The notes below the pieces were generated by a model. That model did no database searches. It was not told where the DNA came from and was given only the letters and a program-made list of their open reading frames with translations. 64,000 bases of DNA from Crossiella sp. SN42. Its GTDB lineage: Bacteria; Actinomycetota; Actinomycetes; Mycobacteriales; Pseudonocardiaceae. Below, in pieces: positions 18,701 through 26,652 of the stretch; within the stretch, counting starts at the first letter, position 1, and each line of letters opens with the position of its first letter. The translations under genes were made by a program, and so were the position numbers. The stretch lies in NCBI RefSeq assembly GCF_023897065.1, contig NZ_JAMHIV010000026.1:101381-165380 (forward strand), in the 5' to 3' direction.

Positions 18701-20505
18701 TGGCACAGCGCCTCGGCCGGATCGAGGAAGCCTTCGCCGAGCTGGACCTCATCACCGCGCAGCTGCCGCCCAGCAGCGAGATCACGCAGGCCCGCGCCCG
18801 GTTGCTGTTCGACCGCAAGCGGTTCACCGAGGCCACCGAGGTGGTCGAGGAAGGGCTCCGGCGCTTTCCCCAGGACCACGACCTGATGCTGTTGCAGGGC
18901 AGCATCCTGGACGGCCAGACCCGCTACCCCGAGGCGCTGGCCTGCTTCGACCGGCTGCTCACGCTGGACCCGCTGGCCGCAGGCGCGATCACCGCCAAGT
19001 CCGCCACCCTGCGCTCCCTCGGCCGGTTCCGCGAGGCCAGGGAACTGGTGGAGACCGCGCTCGCGGCCCGGCCCAAGCAGCCCGAGCTGCTTGCCGAACG
19101 CGGCTGGGTGCACCGCGACCAGGGCCGCACCAGCCTGGCGCGCAAGGACTTCAGCCTGCTGCTGGAGCTGGCCGAGGACCCGGAGGACCGGGCCGAGGCG
19201 CTGCGCGGGCTCGGCTGGGTGGCCTTCGCCGACGGCGACTTCCCTGCCGCCGAGACCCACTTCCGCGCCGCCGCCGCGCTGGAACACGAGGACGCCGCGG
19301 TCAAGGGCGGCCTGGCCTGGACCCTGGTGCGCGGCGGCGAGCTGGAAGACGAGGAGGAAGCCGAACGGCTCTGCCTGGACATCCTGGCCCGCGACCCGGC
19401 CAACCTGCTCGCGCACACCTGCGCCGGCGTGCTCTACGCCCGCCAGCGCGACTATCCCCTCGCTGAGCACCACCTGCGGCGCACGGTGGAGCTGGACCCG
19501 TTCAACGGCAGCTACGTCGACCTCGGCGCGCTGCTGGCCCAGCTGGAACGCTTCGACGAGGCCGAAGAGCTCTTCGAGAAAGCCCTGGCGCGCAACTTCT
19601 ACGACGCGCAGGCGCACATCGAGCTGGGCAGCCTGCTGCTGCAACGCGACCAGGACGGCACGGAGCCCGGCGCGGACGCCCGCACCGCCGCCCAGCACTT
19701 CCGGCAGGCGCTGCTGTGCGAACCACGCAGCGGCTCCGCCGCCATCGGCCTCGCCCTCGCGCTGGCCCGCTCCCCCGGCGACCTGGTCGCCGCCGAACGC
19801 GTGCTGCGCGAGGCGCTGGACCGCACCGACTGCGACCACCCGGCCTGGCGGCTGCACCTGACCCTGGCCCGGCTGCTCATCGAACGCGGCGACGCCACCC
19901 AGCGCCGCGAGTTCCACCTGGAGGCACTCGCCCTGGCACAGCAGGCGATCAGCGCGGCCAGTGCGGAGGCCGAACCGTACTTCGTGGCCGGGGTGGCCGC
20001 GTTCAAGATCGGCGAGGGCAGCCCCGAGGTGCAGGCCCGCCCGGCGCAGCGCCGTCGTGCGGTCCGGTTCCTGCGCCGCTGCCTGGAACGCGACCCCGGC
20101 CACGTGGAGGCGCGGCGGCTGGTGGAGCTGGCCACGCACAGCCTCGTGGTGGCCCGGCGCAGCCTGCTCGGCAGCGCCGCGCTGGTGCTGGTGGCGACCA
20201 GCCTGCTGGTCGCGCTGTGGGCCGGGTTCTTCTTCACCGCCAAGGTGAACACGGTCGTGCTGGCCACCCTCACCCCGGTGCTCATCGGCCTGGTCGCACT
20301 CGGCTTCCTGCTGCCACTGCTGGTGAAGCTCAAACTGCCCGGCGGGGTGGAGGCGGACCTGGCGGCCAGCATGAACCAGCTCTCCGCCGGACCCACCGGC
20401 GAGCTGAGCTACGGACCCGGCCGCCTGGTCGGGCACCGGGCCGAAGGCCGGCCGGACCGCTCGCTCAACTCCGGGCCACGCGGCGAGCTGCCCCGCCTGG
20501 GCTGA
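15703..20505 (+). CDS. 1600-residue tetratricopeptide-repeat protein with C-terminal membrane anchor
   Basis: GTG start. The chain is almost entirely TPR units of about 34 residues from residue 10 to about 1480 (recurrent LGRLEEAEGHFRRAAELAPD and GRTEEAVALYRATLDRTPSN types), roughly 40 repeats. Two adjacent transmembrane helices follow (ALVLVATSLLVALWAGFFFT near 1492-1512 and VLATLTPVLIGLVALGFLLP near 1522-1542), then a basic 50-residue tail. No enzymatic domain is visible, so it probably scaffolds a protein complex at the membrane. The repeats most likely face the cytoplasm because no signal peptide precedes them. It overlaps the convergent membrane gene by 41 bp. Confidence 0.85.
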   Translation: MTAGWQRIKDEARVLRGEGRHARLRRLLRQELRRHPEDPELHVQLGRAALYLGRLEEAEGHFRRAAELAPDSPRPHGWLAAVLHWRARYDEALAGLATARARWPEDAELRTAQARLLYGLADYRAALALTEPVDPAAPGGESCLEWRLAALRALHRHPEAEALARDYLAERPEALGIHEELVTSLRGQGRHTEAVTCSSALLARYPRWITVLLNHADTLNLAGQRQAAADLLAERVRERPGQPALRKGLGTALARLGRPDLAAEQYAVSVRLHPGQTSAWWLWASSLRQADRLPEAREVLERALRLHPAEVDIRTEYVELVEAEQDAAAALPIAEATLGLDPADDWAPRLVARLRKRCGQREEAEALLRELLAARPEDPDCVRALGWHLQSTGRTEEAVALYRATLDRTPSNVDISIALALALRARNRASEAVAVLRACLTHRPQHAELWQELGSALELHGDHEAAAQAHRTATELAPWEADAWHARIGHLLTRGRHAEAVPLLTTALTHCPDAPQLHRKRIALLQDTAADEVTEAALRAAIERFPDSPEFPLDLVRHLSWAGRQQEALSEVDSLLAGDPRHEDLLYWRIQLLFQLYRRGEGRAAAVAAHQALPESARLSFLHAWSLIEIDQEAEAEPALAAAHAAHPDDQVILCGLVRCLRRLGRCAETEPLLRTALATAPAEIDLHLELAWTLEQLFRFDDAILACDQALTLDPEHNEAFGGAIRLRYQAGRAAEADRMVADAVSRRPWDAGLWQEIATARLAARKLGEAVEAARNAVERTPGDATLWLLLVRTLTEAGRPAEAAQAAADGIRLHPRNPRLRNRQAGAVRAQGREAEAETLLRTAFAELPEVTSVGVDLVSHLRRQHRHDEALALLDVLSAKDPGHHWLHWLRIWTLREARRFTEARAAADTALERFPWSTELRAQHARLLVREGRIEAALAEYTEINRIDPANEQALFGRLNCLDWLGRTEEVTRVLRAGARAHPDWETLRLDVVRLAQRLGRIEEAFAELDLITAQLPPSSEITQARARLLFDRKRFTEATEVVEEGLRRFPQDHDLMLLQGSILDGQTRYPEALACFDRLLTLDPLAAGAITAKSATLRSLGRFREARELVETALAARPKQPELLAERGWVHRDQGRTSLARKDFSLLLELAEDPEDRAEALRGLGWVAFADGDFPAAETHFRAAAALEHEDAAVKGGLAWTLVRGGELEDEEEAERLCLDILARDPANLLAHTCAGVLYARQRDYPLAEHHLRRTVELDPFNGSYVDLGALLAQLERFDEAEELFEKALARNFYDAQAHIELGSLLLQRDQDGTEPGADARTAAQHFRQALLCEPRSGSAAIGLALALARSPGDLVAAERVLREALDRTDCDHPAWRLHLTLARLLIERGDATQRREFHLEALALAQQAISAASAEAEPYFVAGVAAFKIGEGSPEVQARPAQRRRAVRFLRRCLERDPGHVEARRLVELATHSLVVARRSLLGSAALVLVATSLLVALWAGFFFTAKVNTVVLATLTPVLIGLVALGFLLPLLVKLKLPGGVEADLAASMNQLSAGPTGELSYGPGRLVGHRAEGRPDRSLNSGPRGELPRLG

Positions 20506-21412
20506 GCAAAGCCAAGCCCGCCAACACGATCGCCACCGCCACCGTCGCGGGCACGTGCGGCATCAGGGCCGAGGTGTACACCAGGTCGGTGACCGCGTGC
20601 GCCAGCGCCAGGATCGCGGCCAGCCAACTGCCGGCCAGCAGCAGCCACGGCCGATCCCTGGCCACCACCAGCGCGGCCAGCACCACCGCGGCGGCCACCG
20701 TCCAGATGACCGGGGCCCAGAGCTCGCGGGGCAGCATCACCAGGAACTGCGTCTGCGCCACCGAGGCCACCGTGGCCACCAGCACCGCGAACCCCCAGCG
20801 CCGCGGCCGCCCCGGCACCGTCAGCGGCGCCCGCCGCCAGGCGAGCACCGCCGCGAGCAGCGTGCAGACCAAGAGCACCCGGCCGGCCCAGGCCAGCCCG
20901 AGCGGGTTGTTGACCACCTGGAGCACCAGCGGCACCCCGGCCAGCGCCACCGCCAGCGGCGCGGCGTACCGGCGGCTCCGCAGCAGCCCGTGCAGCACCG
21001 CCAGCCACCCGGCCGCGAACACCAGGTCGCTCGCGATCCGGCCCGCGATCTCCTCACCCAGGCTGAACGACAGCGGCAGGCCCTCGAGCACTGGCGGCGT
21101 CCACAACTGACCCAGGAACAGCGCCGCGCCCACCGACCCCAGCAGCAGCGCCACCAGCGCCATCCCGGCCTGGACGAGCACCAGCATGCCCACCAGCGCC
21201 GCCGCGGCCGGACCGGTCACCGGCGTCACCACCCGCAGCCGCACCGCCAGCGCGAGCACCGAGAGCCGCTCCCGCAACGGCAGCACCCCGCGCTCGTCCA
21301 CCGTGTCCAGCAGCGTCACCACCAGGTCCTCGCCGTGCGCGGCCCGGTAGTCCGCGGGCAGCACCCGCACCAGCCTGCGGCAGCTCTCCTCGGCCGGCTC
21401 CCCGATGTTCAC
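20465..21412 (-). CDS. PadR-linked multi-pass membrane protein
   Basis: 315 residues. A short N-terminal cytoplasmic domain (CRRLVRVLPADYRAAHGEDL) is followed by about eight hydrophobic helices. That leader motif is common in permease-like proteins encoded directly after PadR regulators in actinobacteria. Its start overlaps the PadR stop by 4 bp (ATGA), so the two are translationally coupled. Function unknown; it may sense or respond to envelope stress like other PadR partners. Confidence 0.75.
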   Translation of the reverse strand: MNIGEPAEESCRRLVRVLPADYRAAHGEDLVVTLLDTVDERGVLPLRERLSVLALAVRLRVVTPVTGPAAAALVGMLVLVQAGMALVALLLGSVGAALFLGQLWTPPVLEGLPLSFSLGEEIAGRIASDLVFAAGWLAVLHGLLRSRRYAAPLAVALAGVPLVLQVVNNPLGLAWAGRVLLVCTLLAAVLAWRRAPLTVPGRPRRWGFAVLVATVASVAQTQFLVMLPRELWAPVIWTVAAAVVLAALVVARDRPWLLLAGSWLAAILALAHAVTDLVYTSALMPHVPATVAVAIVLAGLALLSPGGAARRVARS

Positions 21413-21753
21413 GCCAGCCTCCCGGTGGCCCGGAACAACCGCCGCCGCACCAGCCGCTGCTTGGCCAGCTTCGCCCCCTCGGCCATCCGCTCCGCCGCGG
21501 TGCGCACCGCCTCGGCCCCCTCGTCGGTGAGCCGGTAGTAGCGCCGCAGCCGGGAGTTCTCCACCTCTTCCCGGTCCAGCGCGACCAGCCCCTGCCGCGC
21601 CAGCCGGTCCAGCAGCCCGTACAGCGTCCCCGCCGCCAGCTGGACCCGGTCGTCGGAGAGCGCCTTGACCTCCTGGATCAGCCCGTACCCGTGCCGGGGC
21701 TCGTCCGCCAGCGCGGTCAACACCAGAAACGCCTGCTCAGAGAGACTCTCCAT
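21409..21753 (-). CDS. PadR-family transcriptional regulator
   Basis: 114 residues. The winged-helix pattern is clear: LSEQAFLVLTALADEPRHGY, then IQEVKALSDDRVQLAAGTLY, YGLLDRLARQGLVA and RRYYRLTDEG. The short C-terminal helix fits the PadR-s2 group. It heads a two-gene unit with the membrane protein. An AT-rich dyad lies just upstream in the promoter, suggesting autorepression. Confidence 0.9.
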   Translation of the reverse strand: MESLSEQAFLVLTALADEPRHGYGLIQEVKALSDDRVQLAAGTLYGLLDRLARQGLVALDREEVENSRLRRYYRLTDEGAEAVRTAAERMAEGAKLAKQRLVRRRLFRATGRLA

Positions 21754-21761
21754 GTCCCTGA

Positions 21762-21782
21762 ATATACAGCGCGCCGATATAT
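21762..21782. promoter_or_regulatory. AT-rich dyad upstream of padR
   Basis: ATATA at 21762-21766 and TATAT at 21778-21782 form a dyad centred 19 bp before the padR start, in a region otherwise lacking A/T runs. PadR proteins bind AT-rich dyads of this size; the site may double as the -10 region. Confidence 0.4.
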
Positions 21783-21811
21783 ACGCAACCAGCTGATACC
21801 CGGTGGTGCGA

Positions 21812-23782
21812 TCAGGTGAAGGGGATCCAGGACTGGTCGGCCAGGGAGTTGAGGTCCTGGCGTTTCACCCCGGAGGCGGACAGGGTCCACAGCGAGCCCG
21901 CGGCGACCAGGGAGCGGCGGACCGAGGCGTCCGAGCCAGCTGAGCGGTCCTGCGGGTGCGCCACCTGACCCACCTCAGCCACGGTCCCGCCACTGAGCCG
22001 CAGCACCAGTGCGCCACCGGCCGGGGGCAGCGCGCGGTCGCCGCGCGGGGCCGCCCAGCCCCGGCTCACCGGCAGCACCAGCAGGCCGCTCTGCTCCCAG
22101 TACAGGAAGGCGTGCGGGTCGAACTCGGCCTCGGAGAACGCGCCCGGCAGGTGGTGCTGGGCGATCCGGCGCGGGTTGGCCCGGTCGGCCACGTCGAACA
22201 GCGACACCTGGGTGCCCAGCGTCCGGCCCTGGTCGCTGGCCTCCTGGCCGACCCCGATCAGCCTGCCGTCGCCCGCGCGGTGCAGGTAGGCCGAGTAGCC
22301 GGTGATCTTGAGCTCGCCGACCGCGCGTGGTCGGCGCGGATCGCTGAGGTCCAGGGTGTACAGCGGGTCGGTCTGCCGGAAGGTGACCACGTAGCCGGTG
22401 TCGCCGAAGAAGCGCACCGCGTAGATCCGCTCCCCCTTGCCCAGCCCGTCCACCTTGCCGATCTCGGCGAGCTTGTCGCCCTGCCTGGCCAGCACGGTGA
22501 CCGCGCTCTGCGAGTCGGGCACCTGGCGCGGCTGCGCGGTGCCCCGGGTCAGCGTGGTGGCGATCCGCAGGTTCCCGTTGTGCTCCGAGAGCGAGTACTG
22601 GTTGAGCAGCGCGCCCGGCACCTGCCCGGAGGCCAGGTACTTCGGCGGCGCGGAGCCGTCCACGCTGAACTGGTGCACCTGGGTGCGCGGCTCCGGCTGC
22701 GGCGCGACCTCCGCGCCCCCGCGCAACGGCACCGCGCGCGGCCACTGGTCGTCGGCGACGTAGAGGCTCTTCTCGTTGCCGTACACGGTGTTCCCGTCCG
22801 CGGCCACGGTCACCGGATCGCCCTTGCCCAGCGGCTTGTCCAGCGGCAGGGTCAGCACGGTGAGCATGGACCCGCCGCTGAACTTGCCAGGGTGGCTCAC
22901 CTTCGCGCAGTCCACCAGCTGCCCCGAACTCTCACCGTCCGAAGTGGACAGTCGATAGCGCGGCAGCCAGTCGCCGATCGCGGAGTCCCGCACGATGTCC
23001 TGGTTGCGCCGCAGCGCCTGTTCGGCGGAGAGCGTGCCGTCCGGGTAGGCGAAGGGCAGCCGCGGCATCGAGCGCACCACCACCCTGGCCACCCCGCCGA
23101 CCTGCCGGGCGTCCACATAGGACCCGTCCACATCCAGGCTGCCCAGGATCTTCGGCGCGCCGGAGAGGTCCACCAGCACCAGCTTGGCCGACCCGGTCGG
23201 CCAGTCCTCCCTGGGCGCCACCCTGGGCTGGGCCAGGCTCACCCCGGAGGTCATCACCAGCGCGCGGTCGCCGTGGGTGAGCAGTTGGGTGGCGGGCCCG
23301 TCCGGCAGTTCCAGCGTGCCGGTGACCTTGGCACTGGCCACATCGATCACCCGCAGCTTGCCGCCGACGATGGAGACCAGGCGTTTCCCGTCGTTCTTCA
23401 CCAGGTCCGGCTCATCGGCGCCTGCCTCGTGCCGGTTGGTGGTGGAGAAGCCCTGGTCGGCGGACTTCTGACCCGAGCTCCGGTCCTCGACCGCGCCGGG
23501 GGTGTTCAGCTCCGCCCCGGTGCGCGCGTCAATGCCCGGTCGGCCCTGCTGGGCCAAGCCGTAGGCGCTGACCACCGCGGAGGCCGCGTCCCGGAACCCG
23601 GTCAGCGCGGCCGGGCAGGAGTCGTAGGCGACCAGCCGGACCGCCGCGTCGGACATCGCGGGCGGCGAGGTCTGGGCCAGTGGGCCGGACGCGGAGACCG
23701 CACCACCGGCCAGCACCCCGGCCACCACCGTCGTCACGCCGGCGCGCACCCAACCCGTTCTCGCTCCGCCCAGCTGTCTCAT
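21812..23782 (-). CDS. Secreted beta-propeller-domain protein
   Basis: 656 residues from the ATG at 23782. The N-terminus is a signal peptide (WVRAGVTTVVAGVLAGGAVS), followed by repeated blades with the pattern LVKNDGKRLVSIVGGKLRVI, HGDRALVMTSG, FGDTGYVVTFRQTDPLYTLD and ISLPGAFSEAEFDPHAF-like (HHLPGAFSEAEFDPHAFLYW). This fits the secreted C-terminal beta-propeller family (PF09826, distantly WD40-like). The start overlaps the stop of the broken NCS1 gene by 4 bp (ATGA), so it was once translationally coupled to that gene. Probably a cell-surface ligand-binding or scaffolding protein. Confidence 0.85.
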   Translation of the reverse strand: MRQLGGARTGWVRAGVTTVVAGVLAGGAVSASGPLAQTSPPAMSDAAVRLVAYDSCPAALTGFRDAASAVVSAYGLAQQGRPGIDARTGAELNTPGAVEDRSSGQKSADQGFSTTNRHEAGADEPDLVKNDGKRLVSIVGGKLRVIDVASAKVTGTLELPDGPATQLLTHGDRALVMTSGVSLAQPRVAPREDWPTGSAKLVLVDLSGAPKILGSLDVDGSYVDARQVGGVARVVVRSMPRLPFAYPDGTLSAEQALRRNQDIVRDSAIGDWLPRYRLSTSDGESSGQLVDCAKVSHPGKFSGGSMLTVLTLPLDKPLGKGDPVTVAADGNTVYGNEKSLYVADDQWPRAVPLRGGAEVAPQPEPRTQVHQFSVDGSAPPKYLASGQVPGALLNQYSLSEHNGNLRIATTLTRGTAQPRQVPDSQSAVTVLARQGDKLAEIGKVDGLGKGERIYAVRFFGDTGYVVTFRQTDPLYTLDLSDPRRPRAVGELKITGYSAYLHRAGDGRLIGVGQEASDQGRTLGTQVSLFDVADRANPRRIAQHHLPGAFSEAEFDPHAFLYWEQSGLLVLPVSRGWAAPRGDRALPPAGGALVLRLSGGTVAEVGQVAHPQDRSAGSDASVRRSLVAAGSLWTLSASGVKRQDLNSLADQSWIPFT

Positions 23783-24704
23783 GTCCTCTGGACGGAGGAC
23801 ACCCCGGTTCGCGTTGCCTGGCGGCGCGAGAAAACCAGGTACAACCCGGCAGGCACGGCCAGCCCGAGCAGCCAGGCGATGTCCGCGCCACCCAGCAGCG
23901 GGGCCAGGAAACCGGTGAACACGCCCGGCACGTTGGCGAACGGGATCTGCACCAGCACCCCGGCCGCGTAGGCCATCAGCGCCGGTATACCCCACCGGCC
24001 GTATATACCGTCGGCGTCGTAGATCGCGGCCAAGTCGTAGCGCTCCCGGCGCACCGCGTAGAAGTCGATCAGGTTGATCGCGCTCCACGGGGTGAGGAAG
24101 TAGAGCAGGAACTCCAGGAACAGCACGAAGTTCTTCAGGAACTCGCCGCGGCCGAGGATGGCCAGCACCGCGCCGAGCACGGTGCCGCCGTAGGTCCACC
24201 AGAACGTGGCCCGCACCGAGGTCGCCGAGGGCAGGTAGCGGGAGGTGTCGGAGGTCTGCTTGCCAGGACCGACCGTTATACGGCCACGTAGGGCCTGAAG
24301 GTCAGCTGCCAGGAGGCGGTGAGCGAGAGCGCCAGCAGGAACTTGCCGAACTCCAGCCGGGGCGCGGCCAGCACCGCGCCGAGGTCCTGGGTGCCTACCA
24401 GCCGGATGGACAGGTACACGAACACCACCACCGACAGCGCGGAGGCCAGCCAGCCGAACCGGTGGATCAGCCAGTAGCCGATCACCGCGAACATCCCGGA
24501 CAGCGCGGCGTAGAGCGCGATGCTGACGTCGATCGGCAGTCCGCTGAGCAGGGTGAGCGCGCCGGTGACGGCGGCGGTGACCTGCATGTTGGCCGCGAAC
24601 CACAGCGTGAACAGGCTGCGCGGCCTGCCGTGCCGCTCCGCCTCGGGCACCGGGTCGATGGACCGCCCCTCGAACGCGGCCGCGGCGCGCACGCTCACCG
24701 TCAT
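23779..24704 (-). pseudogene. NCS1-family cytosine/purine permease, broken by frameshift and internal deletions
   Basis: The N-terminal half starts at ATG 24704 (FEGRSIDPVPEAERHGRPRS, then FTLWFAANMQVTA), a classic NCS1 opening, and runs to a stop at 24276 just after WQLTFRPYVA. Intact family members continue here as DYSRYLP. That continuation is found in another frame about 35 bp later (TSRYLPSATSVRATFWWTYG) and runs to a stop at 23779. Besides the shift, helices 2-4 appear missing after VTGALTLLSG, and more is missing around LAILGRGEFLKN. The two pieces total about 290 residues against the usual 450-490. The gene cannot make a working 12-helix permease. Confidence 0.82.
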
Positions 24705-24738
24705 CAACACCTCCGAGGTCTGGACCGGCTCAGAGCCT

Positions 24739-25212
24739 ATGCTCGAACCCGTGCCCCGACCCATCGCCACCAACACCCAGGTGGACCGCGACGCCCTGCT
24801 GGAGTTCCTCCGCCCCCGCCACCACGGCCTGCTGATCACCACCAGGGCCGGCGGCGGCCCGCAGGCCAGCCCGGTCTCCTGCGGGGTGGACACCGAGGGC
24901 CGGATCGTGGTCTCGACCTATCCGGACCGGGCCAAGGCCCGCAACGCCCGCCGGGACCCGCGCGGCAGCATCGTGGTGCTCTCCGATGACTGGAACGGCC
25001 CGTGGGTGCAGGTCGACGGCACCCTGGAGGTCATCGACCCGCCGGACTCGGTGGAGCCCCTGGTCGAGTACTTCCGCTGCATCTCCGGCGAGCACCCGGA
25101 CTGGAACGAGTACCGCCAGGCCATGCGCGAGCAGGGCAAGTCGCTGCTGCGGCTCACGCCGGAGCGCTGGGGCCCGGTGGCCACCGGCGGTTTCCCGGCG
25201 CACCTGGCCTGA
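24739..25212 (+). CDS. PPOX-class F420/FMN-dependent oxidoreductase
   Basis: 157 residues with the split-barrel flavin-binding fold. The family pattern is LEFLRPRHHGLLITTRAGGG, QASPVSCGVDTEGRIVVSTY, then KARNARRDPRGSIVVLSDDW and WVQVDGTLEVI. Actinobacterial relatives bind coenzyme F420 and reduce small ketones or quinones. An alternative start is the GTG at 24751. It diverges from the NCS1 remnant with only 34 bp between starts. Confidence 0.88.
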   Translation: MLEPVPRPIATNTQVDRDALLEFLRPRHHGLLITTRAGGGPQASPVSCGVDTEGRIVVSTYPDRAKARNARRDPRGSIVVLSDDWNGPWVQVDGTLEVIDPPDSVEPLVEYFRCISGEHPDWNEYRQAMREQGKSLLRLTPERWGPVATGGFPAHLA

Positions 25213-25215
25213 GCC

Positions 25216-25470
25216 TCAGTCCTGCCAAGGCGGTAGCTCGACACCGTCCTTGCCGAAGACCCGGTACTCCAGCACAACCTGGTGCCCGTCGCCGTCCTGG
25301 AACAGCCAGATCGTCAGCTCAGGTCCGGCGGAGAGCGAGAACTGGACGCCATCCCCGGCGACGATGGTGAGCTCGTCGCCGGGTTCCAGCCAGAACTGGC
25401 CGGGGTACGGCTCGATGTAGACGGCCAGCCGGTCCGTGCCGTGGTTGCGCACCGGCAGCCGCACGCTCAT
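25216..25470 (-). CDS. Small hypothetical protein coupled to a LacI regulator
   Basis: 84 residues, acidic and beta-rich (MSVRLPVRNHGTDRLAVYIE, then PYPGQFWLEPGDELTIVAG). No signal peptide, helix or cysteine motif. Its ATG overlaps the LacI stop by 4 bp, so it is translationally coupled to the regulator. The composition resembles a small jelly-roll or immunoglobulin-like fold. Function unknown; it could be a regulator accessory or a carbohydrate-binding module. Confidence 0.65.
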   Translation of the reverse strand: MSVRLPVRNHGTDRLAVYIEPYPGQFWLEPGDELTIVAGDGVQFSLSAGPELTIWLFQDGDGHQVVLEYRVFGKDGVELPPWQD

Positions 25471-26483
25471 CCGGCGGCCCGGCCCACCGTGCTTTCCCTG
25501 ACCTCCAGGGTGAACCCGGCCTGGAACTCCCGCGGCGGCATGTCCGCGCCGTTGATCCGCTCCAGCAGCATGCGCACCGCGACCGTGGCGATCTGCGCCT
25601 TGTCCGGTCGGATGGTGGTCAACGTCGGCGTGCTGAACCGGCCGTCCTCGATGTCGTCCACGCCGACCAGCGCCACGTCCTCCGGCACCCGCAGTCCCCT
25701 GGCCAGCAGGGTGCGCAGCGCGCCGAGGGCGAGCAGGTCGTTGAAGCAGAACACCGCGTCCGGCGGTTCGGCGCGGTCCAGCAGCGCGGCCATCGCCTGC
25801 GCGCCATCGGGGCGGTGGTAGCGCGGCACCGGCATGACCAGGTCCGGCTCCAGGGGCAGTCCCGCCGTGCCCAGCGCCTGGGCGTAGCCGGCCAGGCGCA
25901 GGTTGGAGGTGTCCTGGCCGATCACCGCCCTGGCCCCGATGGCGCCGATCCGGCGGCGGCCCAGGCCGATCAGGTGTTCGGTGGCGGCGCGCGCGGCGGC
26001 CACGTTGTCGATCACCACGTGGTCGGCGGCGCCCGGCCCGATCCGCTCGCCCAGCAGCACCACCGGCAGCTCCGCGCCCAGCCGGGCCAGGTCCTCGCCG
26101 TCGAGGGCGAGCGGGCTCAGGATCAGGCCGTCCACGGTGCGCGAGCGCAGGCCGGAGGCGATCAGCAGCTCCCGCTCCCGCCGACCCTCGGTCTGCTCGA
26201 TCAACACCGCCCAGGACTGGGCCTCCGCGCTGCTGATGACCGATCTGGCCAGCTCGCTGAAGTAGGGTATGTCCAGTTCGGGCAGGGCGAGTGCGATGAT
26301 GCCGGAGCGGCCGTAGCGCAGGTGCCGTGCGGTCAGGTTCGGCTGGTAGCCCAGCTCGGTGATGGCCTGCCGCACCTTGGCCCTGGTCTGCTCGCTGACG
26401 TGGGCGTAGTCGTTGACGACGTTGGACACCGTCTTCACCGACACGCCAGCGAGCGCGGCGACGTCTTTGAGGCTCACGCCCAT
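25467..26483 (-). CDS. LacI-family transcriptional regulator of sugar uptake
   Basis: 338 residues. The N-terminal HTH and hinge are textbook (VSLKDVAALAGVSVKTVSNV, then HVSEQTRAKVRQAITELGYQ, ending with the hinge PNLTARHLRYG). The periplasmic-binding-protein-like sensor follows (IIALALPELDIPYFSELARS, with DAVFCFNDLLALGA and GVDDIEDGRFSTPTLTTIRP). It is divergent from a sugar ABC importer, and three CG-centred palindromes of the LacI type lie between them, so it very likely represses both units and is released by a sugar. Confidence 0.92.
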   Translation of the reverse strand: MGVSLKDVAALAGVSVKTVSNVVNDYAHVSEQTRAKVRQAITELGYQPNLTARHLRYGRSGIIALALPELDIPYFSELARSVISSAEAQSWAVLIEQTEGRRERELLIASGLRSRTVDGLILSPLALDGEDLARLGAELPVVLLGERIGPGAADHVVIDNVAAARAATEHLIGLGRRRIGAIGARAVIGQDTSNLRLAGYAQALGTAGLPLEPDLVMPVPRYHRPDGAQAMAALLDRAEPPDAVFCFNDLLALGALRTLLARGLRVPEDVALVGVDDIEDGRFSTPTLTTIRPDKAQIATVAVRMLLERINGADMPPREFQAGFTLEVRESTVGRAAG

Positions 26484-26493
26484 GGCGGAGTAC

Positions 26494-26509
26494 TTTACAT
26501 CGTTGTAAA
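26494..26509. promoter_or_regulatory. LacI-type operator 1
   Basis: TTTACATCGTTGTAAA is a 16-bp dyad centred on CG, the classic LacI/GalR operator form, located 11 bp upstream of the lacI-type start. It suits autorepression. Confidence 0.75.
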
Positions 26510-26572
26510 ACGGTCGGGACGCGGGATCGTCACAATTTCACGCCTGTTCGGGTCACGTCCCCCGGAAGCATC

Positions 26573-26600
26573 TTTACATCGTTGTTTACAACGCTGTAGA
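26573..26600. promoter_or_regulatory. LacI-type operators 2 and 3 (overlapping)
   Basis: TTTACATCGTTGTTTA (26573-26588) and TTTACAACGCTGTAGA (26585-26600) repeat the operator 1 consensus TTTACANCGNTGTANA on the importer side, 53-80 bp before the solute-binding-protein start. Their spacing from operator 1 (about 80-90 bp) would allow DNA looping. Confidence 0.7.
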
Positions 26601-26652
26601 AACCAGGTCGCGGCCGAGGGGGATTGGTCGTGCTGGGGGTTCTGGAGGCACC

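Noticed and set aside
17275..20436. A 1053-residue minus-strand frame opposite the TPR gene, and similar frames at 46077-48770 and 49903-53073
   Set aside because: Composition is dominated by Gln, Gly, Arg and Val with no motif; the opposite strands encode recognisable domains throughout.
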